This document shows positions 49,541 to 61,279 of a DNA stretch of 64,000 bases, in pieces; position 1 is the stretch's first letter; each line of letters begins with the position of its first letter. Source of the stretch: Hirundichthys speculiger. Taxonomy: Eukaryota; Chordata; Actinopteri; Beloniformes; Exocoetidae. The stretch lies in assembly GCA_018398805.1 (NCBI GenBank), contig JAGFBZ010000290.1, positions 124,001 through 188,000 of the forward strand, read 5' to 3'. The notes below the pieces were generated by a model that was given only the letters and a program-made list of their open reading frames with translations, searched no databases and was not told where the DNA came from. The position numbers and the translations under genes were made by a program.

Positions 49541-51969
49541 GTGGGTGCTGAGAAATGAATTTTTATGAATTGTTGGAAGATGGCCACGTTCCTTAAATGT
49601 TTGCTCTGTATCATGCCCTGTTGTACATGAAAGACCACTGATCAAGAACAATATAGCTTCAATCCCTCACCTTGCAACCTTTAACTGAATTTCTTACCAC
49701 AGATGTGAAAGTACACAGTTAGCCCCATGCAAATTTAACCAACACAATTCAAGTCTACTTGTTTGCTGGCAGACTGAGTATGACTTGCTCAGTAACAATC
49801 TCAGGCACTCAAAAACCTTAAGTGTTGCTCAATAATCCTGACATGGGAAAACAGACAGTTTGTCTTTGATAATTTCCATAAACTGTCACCATAAAGTTTG
49901 AAATGAGGACTTGGAATTTTGGAGTTTTTGAGTGAATTATCATATATTGATCTAATTTCCATTACCATTGTTCTTCATCAGTGAAGTACAAGTCTATACC
50001 AGAGTTTAAGAAAATATCTGTGAAAAAAGTGTTTAAAAGGGCATGAGTTCCCTTGTTAATATCAAAACCTTATTTTAACTCATTACTGATGCAAAATCAT
50101 CTCAGAAACGATCTTGGTTTTGTTAAATGTAGATGATATTACCTGTTTTTTTTTCTTTGTTTCTATGTTAAAACTGACAAAATATCTTCTTAGCTAAACT
50201 GCTCTTAACCTCTCTTAAAAGCCAAATATGTGGTTATTTTACAAGAGTCCATGTTGGACAGACAGGGAGTAAAATGTTGCAATTTCACATCTTGCCAAAT
50301 GATAACACTGTAGCAGAGCCTAAAAGATTAAATATGTGCCAATGCGATTCAGAGCACCACCAGCACAGGCTAACAATGCTTTTTGACTGAATGTTCGGTT
50401 TCAACTGTTGATTGCGAATAAGCTGTTCTGGCTGTTTGCTGGCCCCGACAGAGTGTCTGCAGGAGCATGTTCTGCATTTGCTATCATGTGAAAGACAGAA
50501 TAATCATCTGAAGAATGATTTACTGTTTGCCAAAAAGTTTAATTAAACATTAGGTAAGTTAGCCTGACAACAGAATAGCAACATAATGTATAATTCATTT
50601 TGGCAGAAAGGATGGAAGAGAGAATAACACAGATAAGAAAACTTTCCTTCTTAACAGTAGAGCGACAGATCTTCACCTTTGCAAATTCGGATCAGCCTCC
50701 TTTATTTATTCCTGGAGGGTCGGACCTTATTAAATTATACTTTGCAAACAGATTTTGCAGGAAATATTGATCTTATCCAAGCATCACTGTATCATCATTG
50801 TGTTGTGAGTTTTTATAGTATCTTGACTGTGAAGAGACATTTCTGTGAATGGATGAAGTTGTGTTACAGCCATGTTTTATTTTTCTTTAAACATTTTTGA
50901 TACATTATCATTGAAAGATGGGTTGCCAAATGTTAAAAAAAAAAAATCTCTGATCATAGTTCATTGTTGCCATACATGAGTCTGTCGGAAGGCAGTAGCA
51001 TTTAGAAAACTTGAAAAGCTTGCACATTGAACAGCATCTTTTGTAAAGGCTCTGGTAAAACTTTGGCAAAGAAAGTAAACAATTTTGCTTAACAAAGAAA
51101 ACTTTAGTATATTTTTAAGAATATTTTTCCATAAACCTCATAGTTTTATTCCAAATTAACCATAAGAAATACCCAGATATTGCCATTTTTAAGACTGTCT
51201 TTGTGTCTTAAATGACGATAAAGAATAGTTATGAATTCGTCATATAGCTAACAAAGTCTAGATAGTAAATTTTTAAAGAAAAGCCCAATCAATAATATGG
51301 TAAGATAGGTTTTTTCCAGCAAATGTTAGCAACTGTAATACCAAGAAAATATATTGTATTAACTGTAATAACCCAATCAATCTGCCATTGTTCAATGGGC
51401 CATTCCTATAATCTTAAGCATAGATTGTTTATCTTGATTATGAATTCATTAAAATACAAGTCTTCAAAATGCTCAAAATATAACTCGCTAGACTGTTTTG
51501 TGGGAGGCTGTTTATATGTATTAGACAATAATATGAAACACTAACAGGTAATAGATTTGTGGTAGCAGAGGAAAAACGGTTTCCTGGTATCTAAAGGTAA
51601 AGTGAAAGGAGAACCACAACCTGCAGCACTCAAATGGAACAACAGCATCCTAAATATGTCCTTATCCTTCATATGGTATGTATACATACATGGATTGGAA
51701 TATTAGCAGAATTGTTTGAAATGCAATAAACTCCATTTTGTAAAAAAATAAATTCTCAGAGATATACATTAGCTCAAGTGTCTTGGCTCTGCAGTTAGCC
51801 TTTCCAGCCATCCTGATATTTTCCTCTTTGACACAGGGAATTAGTCTGGTTCTTCTGGAACCCCTGCTCCTGGATGTTTTAATTGGTTCAGGACGTTATA
51901 ATACGAATCAGAGGGTACCAGGCCTATTTCACAAGGGAGTATTTTTACACAGTGAATGGGACAGTCATA
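49541..51969. other. 3' flank of gucy1a2
   Basis: AT-rich DNA without a recognisable gene, repeat family or RNA. It may include a longer alternative 3' UTR. Confidence 0.35.
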
Positions 51970-52539
51970 GGGCCCGATCTTCCGCCAGATCTGTTAAGCC
52001 GCTATTAAGGGATAGCGGGTACCAGTTCAACCAATCAGTGCGTCAGTAGCCATTGCCTTTAAGAGCAGGTTGTCCTACCCGCTATTAGCAATCATCCGCT
52101 TCCCTAAAGCCGCTACGTGCAAACCGCTATGGAGCATTTTCATCCAGATCAGAGCAGCTCTTGGGCGCAGCTCGTCTGGGACTCCGCTGTAGAGCTTCCT
52201 CCTCTTCCTTCCTCCTCCTCCTCTGCACTGATATATACATATAAATATTTTTACACAGACAATTCCTATCAGGCTACCTGAAAGTCCCAGATCTTCTGTG
52301 TAGTCCCAGTAAACCCGCTCTGGTCGTTTATGGTTTAACTGGCGAGCAAGCCGTTTAAGACGATCTCTGGCATTTTCTCCAGGGTTCAACTGAGGCGAAA
52401 TCATGCTTTTTATACAAGAGTTAATTCGAGAGGTAGAGCCGTTTGTGCAACATCCACATGTGACCAGGTGGACGCACATTGATGCCATTTGGTTGCGCTC
52501 TTGTACATGCTGACAGTGTGCACGTGTACGATCGGGGCC
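51970..52539. mobile_element. PIF/Harbinger-like element, 570 bp
   Basis: Left end GGGCCCGATC and right end, reverse-complemented, GGCCCCGATC differ at one base. ATA triplets flank it (51967-51969, 52540-52542). The interior matches 27291-28015 at high identity, for example CAATCAGTGCGTCAGTAGCC and GTTTAACTGGCGAGCAAGCC. A 174-aa minus-strand frame crosses it but has no recognised domain, so I treat the element as non-autonomous. Confidence 0.85.
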
Positions 52540-52679
52540 ATAGTGTTTGTCCACACTGTGGACCTTCCAGAGGAAAATTTGGTACTTATGTATTTCCATA
52601 AATCATGGTCTATTATATCCATGGAACTTTCACAATTAGAGCTCAGTTTAAATGGGGCACACGTCATTGAAAAACATTA

Positions 52680-54040
52680 GCCTGAGAATGAGCCTGGAAG
52701 GTTAAAGAATTTACAAGTGAACACACACACACACACACAAAACATAGTGGCAGCTTTTGCATAAGTGCTGTCATTCTGGCTATAATACAGATCAATTTTG
52801 GCAATTCCTAAATCCTGCTTGTAGGCTAAGTAGAGGACTTTACACCCACACAGCTTGTGTCCAGTCTTCGCATGATATTAGATGTTAAGTCGGATCTTAC
52901 TGGTCTTGCTGTTAAAATTTAGGGCTGTTGCAGGTTCTGGTTCTCTGGCACGTTATACTGTAATGCATGTTTGTGACTGACTGGTACACAGGCAAACATC
53001 ACAGTTGTAGCACAGTGGAAATATGGCTGAGTTTTAAAACCTGTGTCAAATGATAACAATGAATAAATGTAGTCCTGAGCATGAGGTAAGGGTGGGATGG
53101 TTAGGTGTTCACTGAGAGACAAATGCTTAGCTATATGAAAGCATAGAGTTTGCTTTTATTGAACAATCTCCCTAAGTTATGCCCTGTAGTGTTATTTCTG
53201 GTGTGCAGACTATATTTTGTCTGATGGGCATGTATATATTTATCAATCATCCAAAATCAGTGAAACAGATGTGTGAGCTTTTTGTGCACCTCTTACCGCA
53301 AAGTCAAATACATCCACAACTTTTGGAACTGCTTGAGTTTGTCAGTGTGCATCAGACATTATGAAATGAGTTTAGAAATGTTCAAACAAAATTTGTTCAT
53401 GAAAACCAAGTATATTTAATACAATAAAAAAAAAATTAATAAATCCACCCTGCAAAAAGATGCACATTATTCCACTGATCTCCAACCTGTAAAAGGTCAC
53501 CATTCTGAAAAGAGTAGCTTTCATTGTTTGAACAACGAGTTTAGTTGTTCTTACATTTAAAATCTACTCAGTTTTTGTAGGTTGGTGTCAGTCCTGGACA
53601 TGAACCCTGTTTGACTCTGTTTGGGATCTGGCATGTATTATACATTAAGGGGGCTTGATGGCAGCTGTTGGATTCTGACTGATGTTAAGGGCACATCTTC
53701 TGTCTTATATAATGTAAATAAAAAAAACACTGAGTATCTTTAATAAGGAGGAAAGCCTGTGGCTCTTACTGTGAAAGCATGCATTAACACATTTTTGACT
53801 ACGTCTGAGTGAAGACATTTGATTTAGTCCTGCTACACTGAAATCCAAATGAATGTCTAACACATTTAAGTTAACGTATTTGTATAATATGTAATTCTCC
53901 CATGGAGTAGTTATAAATGCCTACAGGTAGTTCCTGGAAACTTGACAGGATTCAGGAGTCATAAAATCAACGATCATGTCAACTAATTATGACTGACCTC
54001 ACTTATTGTTGTCATGTTAACTCTCCAATTCACACTAGTA
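52680..54040. other. intergenic, nothing recognised
   Basis: Apart from a (CA)n run at about 52722-52740 I see no gene or repeat family here. Confidence 0.4.
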
Positions 54041-54044
54041 CACT

Positions 54045-54720
54045 ACAAGCTTAAATTTAAAAAAGTTGGGATGTTACAGAAAATGGATTTGAAAAAATAA
54101 TTTACTCACTTACTAATTTACTCATTTTATAAAAACACATTTCATATTAAACACTAAATGCCAAATATATTTTATATTTTGTCTCGTTAACTTCAGTTCA
54201 TTTGTTAATATACAGCAAAGTCAGGAAAATGAAAGCCTTTACTACTTTATAATGTTGCCATTCAGTCTCACAACACTCACAGAGACAGTCTGACTCAGGA
54301 GTTTCAGACATTTTTTTGTCTTACTCTTTATGTAAACACATTTTGGCGTGCTACCATATGGGATCTTTGTAGTTGTTTATTTTCAAATTTCTCCACACTT
54401 TCTCTGTTGAGGGCAGGTCAGGACGATGGGCAGACCAGCCCAAAACCCATTCCTATAAGCTATGCCCTTATAGTGTGTGGAGAATGTGGTTTTGCACTTT
54501 CTTGTTGAAAAACGGTGGATGTTACTGTAGAAGATGCCATCCATATGTACAGATAGAAGCCCACACCATCACAGACTTTAGCTTTGGATGGTCTTTCTTA
54601 TCTTTGACTGGAAGCACACACCAACCACTTCTTCACAACAAAAATCACAGAAAAGATCCGGGATACTGACTGGTCTGAGCACAGTGAATTTAAAGATATG
54701 CTCTGTAAAGGGAGAAAATG
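54045..54720 (-). mobile_element. degenerate long-TIR Tc1/mariner copy
   Basis: AAAAAAGTTGGGATGTTACA near the left and the internal CATCACAGACTTTAGCTTTG, GATGGTCTTTCTTATC and GGGCAGACCAGCCC blocks parallel the family of 22360-23624. Borders are unclear and there is no coding frame. Confidence 0.5.
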
Positions 54721-54911
54721 CAAAAAAAAATGTTTCCAATATGTGTTTGAGAAACATTGTTTTTATACATTTAGATAATTTCTCATGCATTAGTTGAAAT
54801 CTTCAGCTCAAATTTTCGAAAGATTTCACTGAATCTAATAGAAATCTTCAGCCCATATTTACTCCTCAAAGAATCAGCCTTTTGTGGATGCTGCTTTTTG
54901 ACTAAATCAGT

Positions 54912-54974
54912 CAGTGGCGTCATTAGGCCTATTTTAGGGGGGCTTCAGCCTATATATATCTTTTAAAGCAAAGA

Positions 54975-55009
<35 letters not shown>

Positions 55010-56343
55010 AGCCTGACCCAAATATTTTCAAGAGTATCTTAGTATTACTTTAATTCAAGTAATTAAGTTATATATTTTTCAGTCACATATGTGCCCAAAA
55101 TGTAATCTGTGCAACTTCAAAATATTTGGGAACAAACAATTATTGTGCTGTGAGCGAAAGTTATGGCATTAGGCTCTATGTTGATCAGTTATTAATTCAA
55201 CTCATTGTGTGATCAACAGGCAAGGTCAAGTCAGAGAGCAAGGGGATCCAGGGATGGATCAAGAGGCAGAGGAAGATCAAGTTATCACAGAGAGAGAAGG
55301 AGAGCAAGCAGATATAAGACTTATACTGTATACTTATACTTTATTGTATAAAACAGACTGAAATAATAATATTAATAAATTATTTCTCAGTCTTTATTAG
55401 CTGTTTGTGAAATGTTGTGCTCACACGCTACATTCGCTCACATCCTGTGCATCTCTTGGGGGCTAAGCCTCCCCTAAACCTAGTGACGCCCCTGGTCAAC
55501 AGCGTCCTGCATCAGCCAGTAAGCGCCTCTGCGCGCGACGTTGCGCTGGTAGACCGGCGTGCGTGCGGGCTCTGCGCAAAGACGCGTCACCACGTACAGT
55601 GTTGTCATGACAACCCTGAAGGAAATTTCCATGGGAGCTCCCTCACGTGGCTTTACAATGTGACGTCATTGATGGCACGTGAGAAAAGTAGTATATAAAG
55701 AGGTCACACACTGTCAAATCTTCAGTGGGTCCCCTCGGGGAACCACGGGGAGCCTGGTGCTTGGATGGCGCCGGGACCGCTGCTATGGGCAGCAGACGGT
55801 CCCATTGCACGCGCCAGATCCGCACCGCGCAGAGGCTCGCTCTCTCCCTTGCCAGCCAAGGGGGATCGCGGGCCGAGCATTGCGCGGTGGTCCGTTATCT
55901 CCCTTGGCTTGCCAGGGGATTCCAGTGCCCTATCTCCGCTAGCCCATACGTGCGCCGCCGGCGTGGCCCACTCTTTTAAAAACTCAAAAATAACACCCAA
56001 CCATCCATTGTTGGTGGGTAGTAGTGCATTGTGGCACCACGCAGTACTAACCACCAACAAACCTTACTTTTTATTTATTTTGTTTAGCCTCTTTTTGGGC
56101 ATTAAAACACCTAATTACAGCGTGGATTCATGCTTTTACTTTATACTCACCAGCAACCGCTTATGTCCAAACAACACAATATTAACTATCGACATATTCT
56201 TTTTCTTTTTCATTTTAAGAATGAAATTGAAAACGACCCTGCCTAATGGTATCATCCTCTTCTCACTAAACTTACTTGTGGGTTGTGGTGGGGCTAATTG
56301 GGTGCTCAGCACCCCTAAAGCTCTGACCCTAGAATCGCCCCTG
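54912..56343. mobile_element. composite hAT-type element, 1432 bp
   Basis: The left end CAGTGGCGTCATTAGG (54912) and right end, reverse-complemented, CAGGGGCGATTCTAGG (56343) are flanked by identical 8-bp repeats AAATCAGT at 54904-54911 and 56344-56351. A second right-type end, reverse-complemented CAGGGGCGTCACTAGG, lies inside at 55494 and matches the left end better. The segment 55495-56290 lies between the two right ends and includes a CpG-rich promoter-like block. A TA run sits at 54973-55009. No transposase frame is recognised. Confidence 0.8.
55644..55700 (+). promoter_or_regulatory. E-box / CRE / E-box / TATA cluster
   Basis: CACGTG at 55644-55649, the full palindromic CRE TGACGTCA at 55661-55668, CACGTG at 55676-55681 and TATATAAAG at 55692-55700 lie within 57 bp and in promoter-like spacing. 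Transcription would be expected to start near 55720-55730 into GC-rich DNA. Activity is inferred, not shown. Confidence 0.55.
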
Positions 56344-56394
56344 AAATCAGTCATCAAACTTCTTTTTCTTCTCCTTTTGGGTTTTCCTTTCAGG

Positions 56395-56730
56395 GGTTTC
56401 TACAACGAATCAACTGCCTCCATCTAACTCTATCCTCTGCATCCTCTTCTCTCACACCAATTAACTTCATGTCCTCTTTCACTGCATCCATAAATCTCCT
56501 CTTTGGTCTTCTTCTCGGCCTCTAGCCGGCAGTTCCAACCTCATTATCTTTCAACCAATATATTCACTATCTTTCCTCTGCAGATGTCCAAACTACCTCA
56601 AACTGGTCTCTCTGACCTTGTCTCCAAAACATCTAGCATGTGCTGTCCCTCTGATGTTCCTGATCCTACCCATCCTTGTTACTCCCAAAGAGAAAGTCAA
56701 CATTTTAACCTCTGCTACCTCCAACTCTGC
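56395..56730 (-). mobile_element. LINE fragment (RTE/BovB-like), antisense
   Basis: The reverse strand resembles the C-terminal part of a LINE reverse transcriptase in broken frames (blocks such as CATAAATCTCCTCTTTGGTC, CTGCAGATGTCCAAACTACC and AACTCTGCCTCCTGTCTTTT are read antisense). Same family as 61045-61275. Confidence 0.65.
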
Positions 56731-57120
56731 CTCCTGTCTTTTCCTCCTACTAGGGACGGACTGGGACTAAAAGATGGCCCTGGACTTTCCCTCCCTTAAA
56801 TAGGCCCGCCAATATATTGTCATTGTCATGACAACACGCACACATCCACACATCCACACAATTATTCATGATTGATCATTCAAGAACTCAAGAACACTAA
56901 TATTAAAGAATGACTAAACATCACTTGCATCTTCTAAACAAAAATGAACATGAACATTGTCTTTATACTGCTATTTTAGTTACTTATATGCTTGCATTTT
57001 AAACAGAAAAAACACCTATATCTATATCATAGCTTTATAAACCATACATTTATTTTAAACATCCCTTTTCTGTTTCAAATGAAAATTTTTGATATGTAAA
57101 CATAAATAATGACTCATAAC

Positions 57121-57260
57121 CAGTGACATGTGGTGAGATTCGTGGCTGGTGAGGCACTGACTCCATCAGAATCAGATTTACACATTTATGAACCCAACAG
57201 AGTAGATTATTCACCATCTGGTCAGCAGTAGTCAGCAGGTTATGTTTTATATGTCGTATC
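57121..57260. mobile_element. hAT-type left end, truncated
   Basis: CAGTGACATGTGGTGAGATT followed by TGGCTGGTGAGGCACTGACT is a known fish hAT terminus. The partner end is not visible, and a SINE-like repeat follows at 57281. Confidence 0.55.
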
Positions 57261-57280
57261 AGAATCTTTTCAAAAGATTT

Positions 57281-57475
57281 TCTAGAGGCCTTTATTGGAT
57301 AGAGAAAAAAAAAGCAACAGAAAGGGACACAACAACATATTACAACACTGGCAGTTGAATCCACAAACCACTATATGAGAGTCTACCCACTTAACCACTA
57401 GACTAGCTGGCAACTACTATTGTAGGGCCCTGACATTATACTGATTTGTAAATTAAATTGCTCCATGCAATGCTG
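57281..57475 (-). repeat. tRNA-derived SINE copy 2
   Basis: The reverse complement of 8525-8705, including the A-box stretch GCTAGTCTAGTGGTTAAGTG and the conserved ATCAGTATAATGTCAGGG on the far side. Confidence 0.7.
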
Positions 57476-57479
57476 ATGT

Positions 57480-58510
57480 GATTAGTTAGGGTACCATTCA
57501 ACCAATCATCCTTCACACAACATTTGTGTATGCAAATACACTTTTTGTGTATCCAAATAAACCCCCCTTACAATAACCGGCTGTGAAATCTTTGAATATA
57601 ACACATGGACCATCTTTACTGCACAAGCACGACAATATGAGCTTGGACATGACATCATGCAGGCAAATGTTCAACTAGAAATCCCTCGGAAGCACATATA
57701 CTGCAGGAATGACAGTGTGAACAAAGGTCATATAATTTATATGATCCCTGTCATATTAGCCAAATGAAGTAGCACTGATTTATGAGGTCACTGACAGTAT
57801 TAGTAGCTCAACAGGCAGTTAGGAACTGTGTGTGGGAAGGGTCTGTATGTCTCCGTCTTCATGATTCAGTTTTCATTATTCATGGGAGCATCTATAAAGG
57901 ACAAAATAACAATAGACTTTGGTGAGCTTTCTTTAAGCTGAGCTTCTGAACAAATCTGGGCCTGAATTTTAACCATTTCCTCTCTTAAATGTTTTAACTA
58001 ACTCTTATGCCTAATAAAGGTTTTCTTATAAGGTATGTCTGATTTTGACCTCTTCATAACGAAGGCTACATTTAAGATTTCTGCTCAAAAATGGCAGACA
58101 CAATTTAAAATGGATTTATCTCAGCATCTTAAAGGTGTATTGGAATAAATGTGGCATCAAAATAAAGGTAATGCATGTAAGACTACAACGGAAGTGTAAA
58201 ATTAAGATTACATTTTACAAGTCAGAGTAAATTTTTTTGTAACACACAAAAAATAAAAAAGTAATCCCTGTATGATGAAATATTCCAATTTTAGAGTACG
58301 TATCTCTTTGGATTCATGTTGTGTGAACCTAAACACTGTCCAAATCCATTCTACAACATCTGACCATTTATTGTACCAAGATGGATTCTCACAATCTGTA
58401 ACAGAGTTTGTTAGAGATATTTTTTGAAGACAAATGTTTAGACAGGCTTTCCAATTTGGCAATTTTCGCACATTTAGGCCTACCAGTGCCATTGAGGTTT
58501 TTCAGGTACC
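57480..58510. other. intergenic, nothing recognised
   Basis: AT-rich DNA in which I recognise no gene, RNA or repeat family. Confidence 0.35.
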
Positions 58511-58511
58511 A

Positions 58512-59520
58512 TTAGGGTTGGACAATATGGCTTCAAAATGCGGTATAATCTAAAGCATGTGCAGTAATGATACACACACACACACACACAAGTTCACTCG
58601 TATGATCCTGAGGGAAATAGGCCATCTGTAGGCATCTGGAACTTCCACTCTTCATTGATGAAGTGGATTTCGAGACTAACGTAAGGCCCAATTGTGCAAT
58701 TCGAACACAAGTCCTTAGTAGTTGCAAAGTGTTTTATGCTTGTAATATCTTTCTCTACTTGCTGGTCGACTTTGTCGTACATTTCAGTTTGGCTAAAGCA
58801 GCCATTCCCAAACTTCAGACTACCAAGGCCCAATTTGAAATGTGAAAAATCTCTGCGGCCCATGCAAACCTTTAAACACCACTTTGATCAAAATACAAGA
58901 CTAAAAGCTACATTACAATATTGATGTAAGGGGTCAACAAATAAGGTGACACTTGTCACTTGTCATGTTAAGTTAAGATTACAGTAGAACAACACTCAAT
59001 TGGTTTGTTTTTTTAATTTCTAAATATAATCTAAATCATGTAATAAATAATTAACAGTTATTTAAAAACATATTTTTTTTTTTTAAATCGAGGATTTAAA
59101 ACATATTTGTTTATTTTTAATGAGCTCTCACGACCCACTGCAGTACCTTGACGGTCCACCAGGGGGCTGCGGCCCACACATTGGGAATCACTGGGCCAAA
59201 GTACTTGTGTCTAAGTAACTCGTAAAGTCCATCAAGTATCTTTATCATGTTCCTAAAGCCACTTTTTTCCACTGTAAGAAATGGCGCCATGACCTTTCAC
59301 ATGTATTCAGTGATGGCATTTGTAATATAAATCCACCTCTGATTCTTTTTTGTCGCACAAAGTGACTGACGTTGCACCGGTCTTTTTTTTACTAGCACTT
59401 CCTCCTTCTCACCTCGCTCCACGTTTGCAACCACTGCCTTGTTTTCACATTCACTTTCGACCAAAGTAGGCACGGCTTGACATTACCAATTTGCGCAATC
59501 GTGGTAGGCCGGTATTGTAA
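58512..59520 (-). pseudogene. hAT (ZBED-type) transposase remnant
   Basis: The minus strand encodes ZBED/hAT-like transposase text in broken frames: KDITSIKHFATTKDL, YVSLEIHFINEEWKFQ, and, one frame shifted, CLQMAYFPQDHTSEL. Beyond the nested element it continues with MAPFLTVEKSGFRNMIKIL-like sequence around 59235-59290. A possible left end TAGGGTTGGACAATATGG is at 58512; the right end is uncertain. Stops, frameshifts and a nested hAT element at 58799-59193 disable it. Confidence 0.75.
58799..59193. mobile_element. nested hAT non-autonomous element, 395 bp
   Basis: Left end CAGCCATTCCCAAACTTCAG and right end, reverse-complemented, CAGTGATTCCCAATGTGTGG. The 8-bp flanks GGCTAAAG (58791-58798) and GGCCAAAG (59194-59201) differ by one base. 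It sits inside the older hAT transposase remnant. Confidence 0.85.
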
Positions 59521-59554
59521 AAATCTCTACCGTTAGCTACGTATATCGTTTCCA

Positions 59555-59710
59555 GGGGCACTGCTACGGATTTTGGGCCCCATGAAAAGAATCTTTACCG
59601 GGCCCCCAACACAGCGGCGAAATTTGTTGATGCTATTTTTGATCATCATTAGGGGCCTCTCTGGGCCCCCCTCAATCATGGGCCCCTATAATCCGTATCC
59701 TTTACCCCCC
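59555..59710. repeat. possible palindromic MITE
   Basis: GCTACGGATTTTGGGCCCCA at the left and GGGCCCCTATAATCCGTATC at the right form an imperfect inverted repeat around a GGGCCC-rich middle. hAT-like start CAGGGGCACT. No target duplication was confirmed. Confidence 0.45.
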
Positions 59711-59859
59711 CTTTTCGGCGCCCCAGATCGTTTCTACCGCATTCCATCTATACCGCCCACTGCTAGGTACCAAACTATAAAACTTGTTTTATTTGATATA
59801 TATACCACTAAATTTATTCAGCCCTTCCTAACTAAGTCTTATTTTAGAGATTAGGAAAA

Positions 59860-61040
59860 AATGATGTTCCTAATTGCAAATTAGCATATCTGAAAAGAAC
59901 TGAAAACCCTTGTGACTTTGTTCAGATTAATAACCTTTATTTTGCTAAACATAAGAGATGAAGATATATTCATCTCTCTCTATATATTTCTTGTTAATTA
60001 ATTCACAGAGATTTCAGGTCCTCACAATAATTACTATTTTTTGTCTAAATGTCAGTATAGCTGTATTTTATATTGTATGAATAGTCTACAACAGGGATAA
60101 ACTGAGCAACAGGGAGAAACTGAGGATACACTATTTTAGAACATTTTGTAACTTAAAAAAAAGCTTAAAATGAACACAGAACTAGTTACTGAATAATTTT
60201 TATAAATAAATCTAAAATGCATGGCTCACACAGACCCAAATGAGAAAAAAAAATGTACAAAAGCCCCATATGCTGCCTTGCTCTCATGTTTTCCACCAGG
60301 GTCACTGACGTGGAAACCAGATGAGCAGGATCGGGGATTAGAGTTGATCCATGCAAATTAAAAGATCAGAGAGGGAACCTCACAAGGCTGTGTGAATACA
60401 GTGCCCTTTGCACCAATCTGAATGGTTTTAGGTGCGTGTCTATTTACACGTCTGTGAGTGCGTGTAGCAACCCCCAACACAAGCACCTCCCATGACCGTG
60501 TTTTTTATTTATTTATTTATTTTTTTTTAAACTCTGCTGCATGTATTTGAATACATTCCCAGGGAGAGATTTCACTTACATTAATCCTCATAGGATGAGC
60601 AAAATGATGCATGTTTTGCTGATTGAAACATAAATGTATATATTTTCTTGGCAGTCACAAACATGTTAAATAACCTCAGGATACCCCAGAGCTCAGTGCA
60701 TACTGCAATACCTTTTAGGTAAGCAGGATTAACAGTTAACAGTTCATGAGTGTTAAGGGTCACAGTAAGGGAAGGTCGCAGCAATGCGAGGTCACTGGCC
60801 TGCTTGGAAAGCTGATATTTCCTGTTGTAGTCTGATCAAAGGAATAAATATTGGGACTATGCTGGTCATTGCTTTCCTGGAACACAAGCTTATTCTCGTT
60901 GTCTGTGATTCACAAAACAAAGATGAACTGTTAGGTGGAGACTTCTTCATGAGACTACTAACTTTCTGTCTCATTAAAACTGTGTTTTTTCTCCTTCTTC
61001 TTTCAGCAGTTCCCTTTAGGCTTTATGTACCACAGTTGAT
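59860..61040. other. intergenic, nothing recognised
   Basis: AT-rich sequence with a TTTA-rich run near 60507-60525. No gene or repeat family recognised. Confidence 0.35.
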
Positions 61041-61044
61041 CCTG

Positions 61045-61275
61045 TGTCCATCATAACTTGTTTTTCTGCATCTTCCTAAGTCACACCGAGCATATCCTCT
61101 TTCATCACATTCAGAAATCTCATCTTTGGTCTTCCTATTTTTCTGCTCCATCAGCTTCATCTCTTGCATCCTTCTAGCAATGTATTCAGTATCCCTCCTC
61201 TTCATGTGTCCAAAGCATCTGAATCTAGCTTCGCTTATTTTGTCTCCAAGATGTCTGACCCTGGCTCTTTTTTAC
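61045..61275 (-). mobile_element. LINE fragment (RTE/BovB-like), antisense
   Basis: The minus strand reads MKRRDTEYIARRMQEMKLM within a short open frame, typical of the LINE C-terminal region, and the preceding bases resemble the WFGH segment after frameshifts. Confidence 0.65.
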
Positions 61276-61279
61276 GCAC

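Noticed and set aside
55766..55772. TGGCGCC after a TATA box, like a retroviral primer-binding site
   Set aside because: The 18-base tRNA match is not sustained, there is no poly(A) signal before it, no second LTR and no gag/pol text nearby, so an LTR element is not supported.
55765..56427. 220-aa frame across the composite hAT element
   Set aside because: It runs from the GC-rich block through low-complexity AT-rich DNA and over the right hAT terminus; the composition changes abruptly and no domain is visible.
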